Part shown: one piece after another, positions 8,736 through 17,902 of the stretch | How the letters are laid out: each line of letters begins with the position of its first letter | How positions within the stretch are numbered: position 1 is the stretch's first letter | NCBI RefSeq assembly: GCF_011250565.1 | Contig: NZ_JAANMS010000004.1 | Coordinates: forward strand, 1 to 64,000 | Source: Nocardioides sp. IC4_145 | Lineage (GTDB): Bacteria; Actinomycetota; Actinomycetes; Propionibacteriales; Nocardioidaceae | Direction: 5' to 3' | Length of the DNA stretch: 64,000 nucleotides | Translations under genes and position numbers: made by a program | Notes under the pieces: model-generated | Databases searched by the model: none | What the model was told of the DNA's origin: nothing | What the model saw: only the letters and a program-made list of their open reading frames with translations

Positions 8736-9689
8736 ATGAGTGTGGGTGACCATCTCGGCCTCGACGACAACAGCGAACTGCTCGACCAGGCCCGCCAGAA
8801 GTGGCCAGCTTGGGTGGCCGCGGATCCGCGGCTTGGAGTCGTCGAGGAGTTCGACGACCTCCGGGCCTGGCTGCCCTCGGTGGACAGCGCAGCCTCTGAC
8901 GCGGTCCTCCTGGCGCTGGCCATGCTGGCGGCTCCCGATGGCGGCGACGACATCGCCGCCGCGGCCGCGCTCGCCAAGTGCCTGCTGCCCGGCGCGTGCC
9001 GGCTCGCCGGCTGGCTGAGCACCCTCCCTCCCCGCGAGGTCTTCCGCGACAGCCAGCCCGTCGCGGCAGGCTCCTGGTCGGCCGTCGAGCGGATCGACGA
9101 GCTCGTGGCCTCCCAGCTGTGGATCGAGGTCCGGACTTTCAAGTGGCGCCGGCTGCACAAGGTCGCCGCGAACATCCTGATCAACACCCGCGTCGGCGTC
9201 CTCCGCGAGGTCGGGGACTTCTTCTACGTCTCCCGGGCCGACCGCACGTGGGCGAACACCACCCTCGTGGAGTCCTTCTCATCCGGCGACTTGGCCGACG
9301 GCGACGCAGGAGCGTGGAGCGCCGCCGCTATGCCGACCGAACGGGTTGCCGGCGCCCTGTTCCACCGTCCCGAGATCCTCGCCGACGCCGGTCCGGAGCA
9401 GGAGGAGCCTTCGGCTACCGAGGAGCTGCTGGAGCTGCTGGCGTGGGCCTGCGAGAACCAGGTGATCAGCCCGGCCGACCGGTACCTGCTGCTGTGCCTG
9501 GTCGACGAGGCCGACCGGGTCGAGACCCGCAACCTCGCCCGCGGCTACGGCGGTCTGCTGAGCAACGAGGTGTCCAGCCGGGTCGCGCCGCGGGTCGGGG
9601 TGTCCGAGGCAACCGTCCGTCGCCACGGCTCGCGCAGCATGCGCGCCCTCGCCGCGGCCGCCCCGAGGAAGTTCGGCCATGACGAATGA
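8736..9689 (+). CDS. Regulator with sigma-70 region 4-like C terminus
   Basis: 317 residues. ATG 8736 has GAAAGGAGC upstream, while the longer open frame starts in the G/C-tract leader. The first 200 residues are helical and not recognised. The last ~70 (ISPADRYLLLCLVDE, then NEVSSRVAPRVGVSEATVRR) look like the HTH of sigma-factor region 4 or a related activator. It sits directly before the first copy of the GTGATCGC-N20-TAGGTGAC element, which is only 9 bp after its stop, so it is a natural candidate for the protein that reads those elements; this is inference. Confidence 0.6.
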   Translation: MSVGDHLGLDDNSELLDQARQKWPAWVAADPRLGVVEEFDDLRAWLPSVDSAASDAVLLALAMLAAPDGGDDIAAAAALAKCLLPGACRLAGWLSTLPPREVFRDSQPVAAGSWSAVERIDELVASQLWIEVRTFKWRRLHKVAANILINTRVGVLREVGDFFYVSRADRTWANTTLVESFSSGDLADGDAGAWSAAAMPTERVAGALFHRPEILADAGPEQEEPSATEELLELLAWACENQVISPADRYLLLCLVDEADRVETRNLARGYGGLLSNEVSSRVAPRVGVSEATVRRHGSRSMRALAAAAPRKFGHDE

Positions 9690-9697
9690 GCGCAACC

Positions 9698-9733
9698 GTG
9701 ATCGCTCCCACCGCCCCACGACACATAGGCGAC
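9698..9733 (+). promoter_or_regulatory. Bipartite element copy 1 (T4SS operon)
   Basis: GTGATCGC at 9698-9705, exactly 20 nt, then TAGGCGAC at 9726-9733 (one change from TAGGTGAC). It lies 17 bp before the ATG of the first small gene of the T4SS operon. The flanking CACA before TAGG matches copy 2. Confidence 0.75.
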
Positions 9734-9750
9734 TGGAGGTGGTGAAGCCC

Positions 9751-9972
9751 ATGACAAACACCCAGGACGACCGCGAGCGCCGGACGCCGAAGAAGATCGC
9801 CGAGCTGTTCGCGATCGCCGGCCGCGAGACCGAGGCGATCGAGCAGCTCACCGGCTGCGTCGCCCAGCTGCACGAAGTCCAGGCCGCCAAGGCGCAGCTG
9901 GCAAGCCTGACCCCGGCTGAGGTCCGTGCCGCGCTCGAGTTCCGCCGCGGCGGCATCGGGGAGGCCAAGTGA
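9751..9972 (+). CDS. Small hypothetical protein heading the T4SS operon
   Basis: 73 residues. ATG 9751 lies 10 nt after GGAGGT; the same GGAGGT-10-ATG arrangement is used at 21132. The protein is mostly helical with a basic N terminus (TPKKIAELFAIAGRETEAIEQL). Its TGA overlaps the GTG of the ParA-like gene. It is the first gene behind bipartite element copy 1. No family recognised; a small regulator or scaffold is possible. Confidence 0.65.
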   Translation: MTNTQDDRERRTPKKIAELFAIAGRETEAIEQLTGCVAQLHEVQAAKAQLASLTPAEVRAALEFRRGGIGEAK

Positions 9973-10817
9973 GCACCCAGACCTCAAGCCGCCCGGTCGG
10001 CGTCGACGAGCTCAAGCGAGCCTGGGACGCCGTGAACGCCGGCGAGTTCCGCACCGGCGCCGGCGCCAGCAAGGGACCCCGCGGCCGCGGCACCGCCGCC
10101 GCGGACGACTGGTCGCCAGCCGCGGGGGAGCACACCATCGCGGTGATCGGATGCGCCGGGTCGGTCGGAGCCAGCACCATCGCCCTGGCAGCCGGCCTGG
10201 CCGCCGCCGGCCCGGTCCGGGTGATCGAGTGCTGCTCGGTCACCGCCTCTGGTCTCGCCGCCGCAAGCACCGCCGAGCTCGGCCTGCACCCGACCGACTG
10301 GCGTCAGGGCAAGCGCGACCACGTCCTGCTCGAGCGGGCCAGCGAGGTCCTCGCCGGCGTCGACGAGATCCCGCTGCCGATCGACGCCGAGAACGAGACC
10401 CAGCTGACCATCCTCGATGTCGGCTGGGAAGCCGGCCAGCTGCTGGCCACCGACTGCTGGCTCGCCGAGGCCGTCCGCACCGCCGACCAGGTCGTCCTGG
10501 TCACCACCGCCACCGTCCCCGGGATGCGCCGCGCCTCGGTCGCCCTCGAGCTGCTGGCCAACCATTGGCAGCCCGAGCAGATCGCCCTCGCCGTGCGTGG
10601 GCCGCGCCGCAAGAAGTGGCCCCGGGGCCTCGAGCACGCCGGCGGCCCCGCCGTACGCCGCGCCCTGGTCGCGGACCGGTGCGTGGAGATCCCCGAGGAC
10701 CGCGAGCTCGAGGTCAACGGCCTGGACTCCCGGCCCGTCCCGGCCCCCCTCATCTCGGCAGCCCGTCAGCTGCTCGAGCCCGCCCACCTACCCACCGACA
10801 CCAGCGAAAGCGCCTGA
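9969..10817 (+). CDS. ParA/MinD-like protein with altered P-loop
   Basis: 282 residues starting at GTG overlapping the previous TGA. The fold order resembles ParA/MinD: a strand-turn-helix at IAVIGCAGSVGASTIALAAG (about 57-76), where the canonical KGGxGKT would be, then LTILDVGW (about 140-147), in the position of the ParA DxG motif, and VVLVTTATVPGMRRA (about 175-189), like the ParA switch region. The lysines of the deviant Walker A are absent, so ATP hydrolysis is doubtful. It may localise or organise the secretion machinery; that is inference from fold and operon position. Confidence 0.6.
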   Translation: MSTQTSSRPVGVDELKRAWDAVNAGEFRTGAGASKGPRGRGTAAADDWSPAAGEHTIAVIGCAGSVGASTIALAAGLAAAGPVRVIECCSVTASGLAAASTAELGLHPTDWRQGKRDHVLLERASEVLAGVDEIPLPIDAENETQLTILDVGWEAGQLLATDCWLAEAVRTADQVVLVTTATVPGMRRASVALELLANHWQPEQIALAVRGPRRKKWPRGLEHAGGPAVRRALVADRCVEIPEDRELEVNGLDSRPVPAPLISAARQLLEPAHLPTDTSESA

Positions 10818-10856
10818 CCCGCGCCGGGTCAGCAAACCCAGAAAGGAAGTCTACCC

Positions 10857-11150
10857 ATGGACGTCATGACCGCTCTCCTCCCGATGGCCGCCCAGGTCTG
10901 CCCAAAGGCGCCGCCGGGTGCCGTCGGACCCACCAACGAGATCACCAGCTACGTGCTGTGGGGCGTCATCGTCCTGTTCGGCCTCGGCATCGTGATCGCC
11001 ATCGGCGCGATCATCGCCGGCCGCGTGTTCTCCCTGCCGCACGCCTCCAAGGTCGGGGTGATCTCGGTGGTGGTCGTGTTCGCCTGCGCGATCGCCTACC
11101 TGGTCCTGCCCGGCATGCTCAACGGGATCCTCGGCAAGGGCTGCATCTGA
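10857..11150 (+). CDS. Small two-helix membrane protein, pilin-like (VirB2/TrbC type)
   Basis: 97 residues with a hydrophobic N terminus and two clear membrane segments (about 30-57 and 63-85) separated by a short basic loop, ending GMLNGILGKGCI. Size, topology and position at the front of the T4SS operon match VirB2/TrbC pilin-like subunits of Gram-positive conjugation systems. Sequence identity to a named pilin cannot be claimed. The ATG is preceded by AAAGGAAG, and the TGA overlaps the next ATG. Confidence 0.6.
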   Translation: MDVMTALLPMAAQVCPKAPPGAVGPTNEITSYVLWGVIVLFGLGIVIAIGAIIAGRVFSLPHASKVGVISVVVVFACAIAYLVLPGMLNGILGKGCI

Positions 11151-12016
11151 TGCGGCGCGCAGCCACGAAGAAGGCCGAAGGCGCCACGGAGTGGGGCCGG
11201 CGCCGCCTGCTCGGAATCCTGGTCGCCGCCGTCGTCGTGGCTGCGCTCCTGCTCGGTGGCCTCGGCTACGCGGTCTACCTGGCCGTCGCCGGGATCGGCG
11301 AGGAAGCCAGCGCCAACACCGACGTCGCCACCGGCGAGACCGACCGCTCGACGGTGGCCCAGGGTGCCGTGCACCGCGACCAGGTAGCGGCCGAGCCGAT
11401 GCTGGCCGTTCCCGAGAACGCCGCCTTCCCGGCCGAGACCACCAGCGCCAAGGCGCCCCTCATCAAGATCCCGGCTGGCACCGGTGTGAACGGACCGGCG
11501 TTCGTGATGACCGGGTTCCCGCACACCCCCGAGGGCGCGATCGGGCAGCTCGCGCAGATCGACCTCGCGGTGCTGCAGTCGATGAGCCTGACCACGGCCG
11601 CGGAGGTCTACAACGCCTGGGCCCTGCCCGGCGGGGTCCGCGCCGAGGAGTGGTGGATCACCGCCAGCGTCCAGGCCTTCTTGACCAGCACCGGAATGGG
11701 CGAGGTCAAGGACCCCAGCTCCTCGGTCTCCCTCGAGCCCGCCGCCGCGCTCGTGAAGGGCACCGACGGGCCCGACTGGACCACCGTCTGCGTGCTGATG
11801 AGGGTCACCGCCTCCTACAAGCAGGAAGGCCAGATCGCCTTCGCCCACTGCGAGCGCATGCAGTGGGTTGGCGGCCGCTGGATGGTCGCCCCCGGCGCCC
11901 CGCCCGCACCCGCCCCCGCGACCTGGCCCGGCACGCAGCTCGCCCACGAGGCCGGCTGGCGCACCTGGTCGACCGACGACACCACTGACCCTGACCACAT
12001 CGAAGGGGACCACTGA
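11150..12016 (+). CDS. Single-pass conjugation protein, VirB8/TcpC-like
   Basis: 288 residues. ATG 11150 overlaps the previous TGA; the much longer open frame starting at 9926 is out of frame with real genes upstream and is not used. A basic cytoplasmic tail is followed by one membrane helix (about 21-48) and a periplasm-side domain of ~240 residues with the mixed helix-sheet pattern of NTF2-like VirB8/TcpC proteins. The assignment rests on topology, size and operon position. It is followed by a second protein of the same layout. Confidence 0.55.
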   Translation: MRRAATKKAEGATEWGRRRLLGILVAAVVVAALLLGGLGYAVYLAVAGIGEEASANTDVATGETDRSTVAQGAVHRDQVAAEPMLAVPENAAFPAETTSAKAPLIKIPAGTGVNGPAFVMTGFPHTPEGAIGQLAQIDLAVLQSMSLTTAAEVYNAWALPGGVRAEEWWITASVQAFLTSTGMGEVKDPSSSVSLEPAAALVKGTDGPDWTTVCVLMRVTASYKQEGQIAFAHCERMQWVGGRWMVAPGAPPAPAPATWPGTQLAHEAGWRTWSTDDTTDPDHIEGDH

Positions 12017-12792
12017 TGAAGAACCTGAGGACCGGCAACGACGACTTGCGGGCAACCCTGGTGCGCATCGGCATCCTGGTGGCGATCGCCTGCATGGTGG
12101 CCACCGTCGTCTGGCTCGGTGCTCGCACCCGGGCCGACGACGACTCCGGCGGCCCCGACACCACCGGCGGGGACAACTCGAGCCAGACGGTCGAGAACGC
12201 ATCGGTCGAGCAGGTCGCACCGGACACCGCACCGGCCGACGGCGTCGTGATCCCGACCGGCGACGACCAGGTCGACGGCTACCCGACCGGATTCCCGGCC
12301 ACCGACCTGGGCGCCGTGGCGCTGCAGGTCGAGCTGGCCAAGGCACAGCTCGGGTTCGACTACGACCAGGCCGTCACCGTCGCCCGCCTCTACGCCAACC
12401 CCGAGGACAAGGCCGTCTTCGAGGAGCGCTCCCGCGCCGCGGTCGCGCTGCGCCGCCAGCAGGCCGGCGTCGCGAAGGAGGGCGACGTGCCCGCCCCCGC
12501 GTCGTACGCCGTCACCCCGGTCGCCTACACCCTCGAGCAGCTCGACACCGGCTACTACGCGGTGAACCTGCTCAGCTACGTCACCCTCACCACCGCCGAC
12601 GGCCAGGTCAAGGACAGCCTCTACGCCGGCACCCAGCTGATGCGGTGGCTCGACGGTGACTGGCGACTGGTCCAGGGCAGCGAAGCGGACATCGAGCACC
12701 TGGTCTCGGAGGGCCAGCCGCAGGCGGTGGCGCCCGGCACCCCCGAGTTCGAGAAGGCCGGCTGGATCCGGATCAACGGAGCTCCCCAGTGA
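12016..12792 (+). CDS. Second single-pass VirB8-like conjugation protein
   Basis: 258 residues. One membrane helix lies at about 17-36, followed by an acidic linker (DDDSGGPDTTGGD) and an extracytoplasmic domain. Its end (QLMRWLDGDWRLVQGSE, GWIRINGAPQ) parallels the preceding protein's MQWVGGRWMV and GWRTW segments, so the two are probably distant paralogs that could form a hetero-oligomer. ATG overlaps the previous TGA, and its own TGA overlaps the next GTG. Confidence 0.55.
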   Translation: MKNLRTGNDDLRATLVRIGILVAIACMVATVVWLGARTRADDDSGGPDTTGGDNSSQTVENASVEQVAPDTAPADGVVIPTGDDQVDGYPTGFPATDLGAVALQVELAKAQLGFDYDQAVTVARLYANPEDKAVFEERSRAAVALRRQQAGVAKEGDVPAPASYAVTPVAYTLEQLDTGYYAVNLLSYVTLTTADGQVKDSLYAGTQLMRWLDGDWRLVQGSEADIEHLVSEGQPQAVAPGTPEFEKAGWIRINGAPQ

Positions 12793-14759
12793 ACACCGTC
12801 ATCACCGCCGTGCGCCGGGCGAGCCGACTCGGCATCGCCGCCCTGGCGCTCCTGGCGCTCACCACGCTCCTCGGAGCTGCCTCGACCCTCCAGCCTCCCG
12901 CCGCAGCGGCCAGCGAGCCGGCCGCCAGCACGGCGCACCTCGCTCTAGTCGCCCCGGTGGCGACCAGCGGCACCTTGCCGGCCCGCAACCTCAAGATGGG
13001 CTGCCCGGGGCCCGACGCCCTGTGCGACCTCGGCGGCGACGCCGTCGACTGCGCCAAGGACCCGATCGATTGCGGCAAGGACGCCGCCGGCGATGTGAAG
13101 GACGGTGCCGGCGACCTGCTCGACGGCGCGGGAGATCTGCTCCCCGACGGCTGCGGGATCCTCGACGCGATCTGCGGCAACATCGGCGGACTGCCCGGGC
13201 TTCCGGGCGTCCCTGGGCTGCCCGGGATCCCCGGTCTGCCGAACGTCGGTGACCTCTTCGGCGGCCGCATCCCCGGGCTGGGCGACATCCCCAACCCGTT
13301 CGAGGCCATCGGCGACGTCATCGCCAAGGCCGCGGCCGACGCCTGGACCGCGGCCATGCTCGCGATCTGGAACTCCGGCCTGTTCGTGCTGCGCATCGTG
13401 CTCACGTTCAGTGAGCTGTTCTTGACTCCGGACCTGAGCGCCGACGGCCCGGGCAAGGACGTCTACGCCTTCACCCTGTGGCTGGCGCTGGCCCTGGTGG
13501 TCATCTTGGCGATGATCCAGCTCGGCGCCGCGGCCTTCAAGCGCGAGGGCAAGAGCCTCGCCCGGGCCTTCATCGGGTCCGGCCAGTTCGTCTTGGTGTG
13601 CGCCTGCTGGTTCGGGTACTGCGTCATGATCATCGCGGCCTGCGGGGCGCTGACCAAGGCGCTGATGAAGTCGCTGCTCAAGGTGCAGACCTGGCCCGAC
13701 TGGGACCCGCTGGGCGGACTCGGCATCGACGACATCACCGACGCCGGCGTGGCCACCGCTCTTGCCTTCCTCGGGATCTTCCTGTGGCTGGCCGCCATCG
13801 GGCACGTCCTGGTCTACCTGGCACGCGCGGCGTCCCTGCTGGTGCTCACCGCCACCGGGCCGCTCGCGGCCGCCGGCCTGGTCTCGGAGTTCACCCGCTC
13901 CTGGTTTTGGAAGTCGCTGCGCTGGTTCCACGCCGCGGCGTTCACCCCGGTGCTGATGGTGATGGTGCTGGGCATCGGCGTGCAGTTCGCCAACGGAGTC
14001 GCCGCCCACCTGGCCGAGGACACCGCCAAGGCGTTCGGCACCGCGCTGCCGGCCGTGATGACGATCCTGATCAGCGTCGTCGCCCCGCTGTCCCTGTTCA
14101 AGCTCCTGGCCTTCGTCGACCCCGGCACCCCCAGCGGCGCGTCGTTCCGCCAGGGCATGGCCATCCAGGGCGGCCTCCAGGGCCTGCTCAGCGGCGGCGG
14201 CGCAGGTGGCGGCCCGTCGGCTGCGTCGAGCACCGACGCCAACGGCCGCACCTCGGGCGAGCAGAGCGCCGAAGCCTCGACCGGCGACCGGTTCAGCAAG
14301 TCGACCCAGGGCGCCCTGGGCAGCTTCGGCCCGGTCGGCCAGGCCCTGTCGACCGGCATGGGCTGGATCAACTCCGCCGGCGCGAAGGCGACCTCGCTGA
14401 TGTCGGACGAGACCAACCAGGCCGGTGTCGGCCAGAGCACCTACGGCCCCGACTTCAGCGGCCTGGGTGGACGGCAGTCCGGTGGCCAGTCCGGCGGCCA
14501 GGGCGGGACCCACCCCGGGTCGCAGAACGGCGACCAGAGCGACGAGGACTCGTCGATGCCGACCCCGCCCACGCCTCCTGCGCCGCCCACCCCGCCGACG
14601 CTGCCCACCGGCGGCGGACCCGGCGGCGGTTCAGGCGGCCAGGGCGGCGGAGGAGCTGACGCCGCTCCCAAGACCCCGGCCGCCGGCGGCGGGGGAGCAG
14701 CAGGAGGTGCCGGCGGCGCCGGCGCGGCAGCTGGCGGCATCCCACCGGTGGCGGTGTAA
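12789..14759 (+). CDS. Polytopic membrane channel protein, VirB6/TrbL-like
   Basis: 656 residues with an N-terminal signal-like helix, then an extracytoplasmic stretch with regularly spaced cysteines (MGCPGPDALC, CAKDPIDCGKD, CGILDAICG) and a Pro/Gly repeat near GLPGLPGVPGLPGIPGLP. About seven membrane helices follow between residues 185 and 455. The last ~200 residues are Gly/Ser/Pro/Gln-rich and probably disordered. A multispanning core with a low-complexity tail located before SCO6880 and VirB4 fits the VirB6/TrbL-type inner-membrane channel component. The start is GTG overlapping the previous stop. Confidence 0.65.
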   Translation: MNTVITAVRRASRLGIAALALLALTTLLGAASTLQPPAAAASEPAASTAHLALVAPVATSGTLPARNLKMGCPGPDALCDLGGDAVDCAKDPIDCGKDAAGDVKDGAGDLLDGAGDLLPDGCGILDAICGNIGGLPGLPGVPGLPGIPGLPNVGDLFGGRIPGLGDIPNPFEAIGDVIAKAAADAWTAAMLAIWNSGLFVLRIVLTFSELFLTPDLSADGPGKDVYAFTLWLALALVVILAMIQLGAAAFKREGKSLARAFIGSGQFVLVCACWFGYCVMIIAACGALTKALMKSLLKVQTWPDWDPLGGLGIDDITDAGVATALAFLGIFLWLAAIGHVLVYLARAASLLVLTATGPLAAAGLVSEFTRSWFWKSLRWFHAAAFTPVLMVMVLGIGVQFANGVAAHLAEDTAKAFGTALPAVMTILISVVAPLSLFKLLAFVDPGTPSGASFRQGMAIQGGLQGLLSGGGAGGGPSAASSTDANGRTSGEQSAEASTGDRFSKSTQGALGSFGPVGQALSTGMGWINSAGAKATSLMSDETNQAGVGQSTYGPDFSGLGGRQSGGQSGGQGGTHPGSQNGDQSDEDSSMPTPPTPPAPPTPPTLPTGGGPGGGSGGQGGGGADAAPKTPAAGGGGAAGGAGGAGAAAGGIPPVAV

Positions 14760-14833
14760 CCGATGCGCCGACCGCCCCACCTCGAGCGCCGATCGACACC
14801 CACCGATCTCACTGACCAGAAGGGAAGCCGACG

Positions 14834-16339
14834 ATGACCACCTACGCCGACTACCAGCGCGACCGCATCGGCTGGTTCTTCGGCCTCTCCGGAGGCCAGC
14901 TGATGTTCCTGGCGCTGGCCAGCCTGCCGGCGTTCTGGGCAATCAGCCGCGGAGCGTGGTTCTCCGCGTTTCTGTTCGCCCTGGTCTGGGTGTTCCTGCT
15001 GGCCATCACCGTGATCCCGGTGCGCGGCCGCTCGGCCACCGGCTGGGTGTTCGCCTCGACGATGTACGCCGTCGGCGGCCTGTTCGGCTGGACCTCGTTC
15101 CGCGCCAAGGCCACCCAGGGCCGCGGCGACGACCTCGACACCCCGGACCTGCCCGGGGTCCTCCAGGGCGTCCAGATCCACGACGGCCCGCCGCACGGCT
15201 CGCAGCTGCAGCGCGTAGCGATCATCGAGGACCACGCCATGAAGACCTGGGCGGTCACGGCCTCGATCGTGCACCCCGGCATCGGCATGAAGGACACCGA
15301 AGAGCGCGCCCGCTACGGCGAGGCGCTGGCCGGGCTGCTCGACGTCGCCGGTCGCACAGAGAAGGTCGACGAGATCCTCTTCATGGTGCGCACCGTCCCC
15401 GAGGACGGCGCCGAGCGCGACCTGTGGGTCAACCGCCACCGCCGCCCCAACGCCCCGGAGCTGTCGGAGGTCGTCAATAGCGACCTGGCCCACGGCCTGA
15501 CCCAGGCATCGGTGCGCACCGAGCAGTTCGTGACGATCGTGATCCCGGAGACCCGGATCGCGAGGTCGGCCAAAGAGTCCGGGGGCGGCTTCGAGGGCCG
15601 CTGCCGCGAGCTCTACCTGCTCATGGCCGAGATCGAGGCCCAGCTGCGCGGCCCGATGGGGATGACGACGGTGCGCTGGCTCACCAGCCCCGAGCTCGCG
15701 CTGGCCTGCCGGACCGGATTCGCCCCCGGCGACCGCGCCGGCATCGTCGAGGCCCTCTCGCTCCGGGAGAAGGACCCGAGTGTCAACGCCGACGTCCCGT
15801 GGGCGATGGCCGGCCCCTCGGGTGCCGACGCCACGGTGCGGCACTACAGCCACGACGCCTGGAACTCGGTCAGCGCCACCATCAAGCTGCCGACCCGCGG
15901 CGTCGCGATGGGTGCCCTGGCACCGATCCTCACCCCCAGCGAGTTCGGTGAGCGGCGATCGTTCGTCGTCGCGTACCCGATCGTTTCCCAGACCAAGGCC
16001 GACCGGCAGTCCGGCAACGCCGAGTGGGCCGCCGACCTGGCCGAGGGGATGAACGAGAAGCTCGGCCGCAGGACCCGCGCCAAGCAGCGCGACGAAGCCC
16101 ACAAGGCCCGCGGCCTGGACGCCAAGCTGGCCCGCGGCAACTCGCTGACCCGGCCCTACGGCGTGTGCACGGTCACCGTCCCCAAGTCGATGCGGAGCAC
16201 CGAGTTCGGGCGCCGCCTGGACGCCTCGGTCCGACGCGCCGGGTTCGCACCGCTGCGCCTCGACCTCGCCCAGGACGTCGGGTTCGCCGCGTCCACCATC
16301 CCCCTCGGCACGAGCCTGACCCGGAGCGGAGACGCCTGA
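14834..16339 (+). CDS. SCO6880 family conjugation protein
   Basis: 501 residues with a strong ribosome site (AGAAGGGAAG). Two membrane helices at about 19-40 and 47-70 form a VirB3/PrgI-like N terminus. A large soluble domain follows, containing blocks typical of the family (LQGVQIHDG, HPGIGMKDTEERARYGEAL, FGERRSFVVAYPI). SCO6880 proteins stand where Gram-negative systems have VirB3 fused to the front part of VirB4, and are always near a VirB4-type ATPase, which here follows directly with a TGATG overlap. An assembly role at the membrane is inferred from this. Confidence 0.85.
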   Translation: MTTYADYQRDRIGWFFGLSGGQLMFLALASLPAFWAISRGAWFSAFLFALVWVFLLAITVIPVRGRSATGWVFASTMYAVGGLFGWTSFRAKATQGRGDDLDTPDLPGVLQGVQIHDGPPHGSQLQRVAIIEDHAMKTWAVTASIVHPGIGMKDTEERARYGEALAGLLDVAGRTEKVDEILFMVRTVPEDGAERDLWVNRHRRPNAPELSEVVNSDLAHGLTQASVRTEQFVTIVIPETRIARSAKESGGGFEGRCRELYLLMAEIEAQLRGPMGMTTVRWLTSPELALACRTGFAPGDRAGIVEALSLREKDPSVNADVPWAMAGPSGADATVRHYSHDAWNSVSATIKLPTRGVAMGALAPILTPSEFGERRSFVVAYPIVSQTKADRQSGNAEWAADLAEGMNEKLGRRTRAKQRDEAHKARGLDAKLARGNSLTRPYGVCTVTVPKSMRSTEFGRRLDASVRRAGFAPLRLDLAQDVGFAASTIPLGTSLTRSGDA

Positions 16340-17874
16340 TGACCACCACCCGCCGGAACCGCCGTGGCGGCCGCGACATGGCTGCCCTGCTCTCCGACTT
16401 CGGGCACGACCTGCCCACGATCCCCACGCTCGCCCCGGAGGCCAAGGAGCCCCGGCTCTTCCGCTACGCGCCGCGCCGCGGTGCCACCCGCCGCGGCCGA
16501 GGCTGGGCCGCCGCCACCGCTCCGGCGATGGCCTGGCGGATGACCAGCGACCAGGCCCCTGTGTTCTGGCCCTTCGTCTCCGCTCCCGCCCTGCCCCCGA
16601 CGGGCGCCCAGATGGGCGTCGACCAGCTCTCCGGCGGCAGCTTCTACTGCGACCCGTTCGGTTGGGTGCTGCGCGACGACGTGCCCGCGACCAACCCCAA
16701 CATCTTCCAGTTCGCCAAGCCGGGAAGTGGCAAGTCCGGCACCACCAAGGCGTTCTGCACCCGGATGATGCCGTTCGGCTACCGCACCCTGGTCACTGGC
16801 GACGTCAAGGACGAGTACGAGTCGCTGTGCCGCGCGCTCGGTGTCGACCCCTTCGTCATCGCCCCCGGCTTCTGGGCCCGGGTCAACCCGCTGTCCATGG
16901 GGCCGCTCGGCGACGGGTGGGAGAAGCTCTCGGCCGAGGAGGCGCAGCGCCGCGCCACGATCATCTTCAAGCGGTGGCTCGTCCTGGTCCGAGGCCTGGT
17001 CGGCAGCATGAAGATCGACGACGAGCGCCGGGTGCCGTTCGGCCCCGACGAGAGCGACGTCGTGCGCAACGCGCTGGCGATCCTCACCGGCTACGCCGCC
17101 GGCAACAGCGTCCTGCAGGAGACGACCATCCCGCGGCTGTGGGACCTGCTCCGTAACCCCACCGAGGAGCTCGTCCGGGCCTGCGAATACGCGAACACCC
17201 GCCAGTTCCTCGACGAGACCCGGCTGCTGCGCAACGCGCTCGGCGAGCTGGTCACCGGCACCCTCGCCGGCCTCTTCGACGACTTCACCAACATCGAGGT
17301 CGACTGGCGGGCCCCGATCCAGTCGTTCAGCCTCTCCCGGCTCGACGGCCTGGGCGATGAGGCCGTGGGCATCGCGCTGCTGTGCATGAACTCCTGGGGG
17401 CGTGGTCTGCGGGAAATCGCCGAGCCAGGCGACCTGCGCATCGTGGTGCGCGACGAGGTCTGGAAGCAGATGCGCCTCGGAACCGCCGCAGTGGCGAGCT
17501 TCGACGCCGACCTGCGGCTCTCACGCGGCATGGCCGGCAAGGGCGGCGACATCCAGTTCTGCAACCTCCACAAGCCCTCCGACCTGCTCTCGGTCGGCGA
17601 CGCCGACTCCCAGGCCGCGATGATCGCCAAGGACCTCCTCGAGCTGGCCGACATCAAGATCCTCGGTGCCCAGAAGCCCCGTGTCGCCCGCGAGCTCGAC
17701 TCCATGCTCGGGCTCGGCCCGATCGCCCAGGACCTCGTCTCCGGGTGGGCCATGCAGGACAAGGGCCGCGCCCTGTGGTGCATCGGCGACGCCACCTACA
17801 AGGTCCAGACGGTGCTCCACCCGCTGGAGAAGAAGCTCTACTACACCAACGAGGCCATCGAGTCCGCCGCCTGA
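16339..17874 (+). CDS. VirB4-type conjugation ATPase
   Basis: 511 residues. ATG 16339 overlaps the SCO6880 stop. Walker A is FAKPGSGKSGTTK with Lys132. The Walker B region is LRIVVRDEVWK with Asp372-Glu373. QFCNLHKPSDL and the C-terminal WCIGDATYKVQ resemble VirB4 RecA-like motifs. The protein is shorter than Gram-negative VirB4 (about 800) because the N-terminal part is supplied by the separate SCO6880 protein. It should power pilus or channel assembly at the cytoplasmic membrane. Confidence 0.88.
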   Translation: MTTTRRNRRGGRDMAALLSDFGHDLPTIPTLAPEAKEPRLFRYAPRRGATRRGRGWAAATAPAMAWRMTSDQAPVFWPFVSAPALPPTGAQMGVDQLSGGSFYCDPFGWVLRDDVPATNPNIFQFAKPGSGKSGTTKAFCTRMMPFGYRTLVTGDVKDEYESLCRALGVDPFVIAPGFWARVNPLSMGPLGDGWEKLSAEEAQRRATIIFKRWLVLVRGLVGSMKIDDERRVPFGPDESDVVRNALAILTGYAAGNSVLQETTIPRLWDLLRNPTEELVRACEYANTRQFLDETRLLRNALGELVTGTLAGLFDDFTNIEVDWRAPIQSFSLSRLDGLGDEAVGIALLCMNSWGRGLREIAEPGDLRIVVRDEVWKQMRLGTAAVASFDADLRLSRGMAGKGGDIQFCNLHKPSDLLSVGDADSQAAMIAKDLLELADIKILGAQKPRVARELDSMLGLGPIAQDLVSGWAMQDKGRALWCIGDATYKVQTVLHPLEKKLYYTNEAIESAA

Positions 17875-17902
17875 GCGCGCGCGACCTCGGGACTGACCTG
17901 TC

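Noticed and set aside
14440..16102. Long minus-strand frames opposite the T4SS genes
   Set aside because: They are high-GC shadows of genes with clear family matches on the plus strand and have no ribosome sites or coherent domains.
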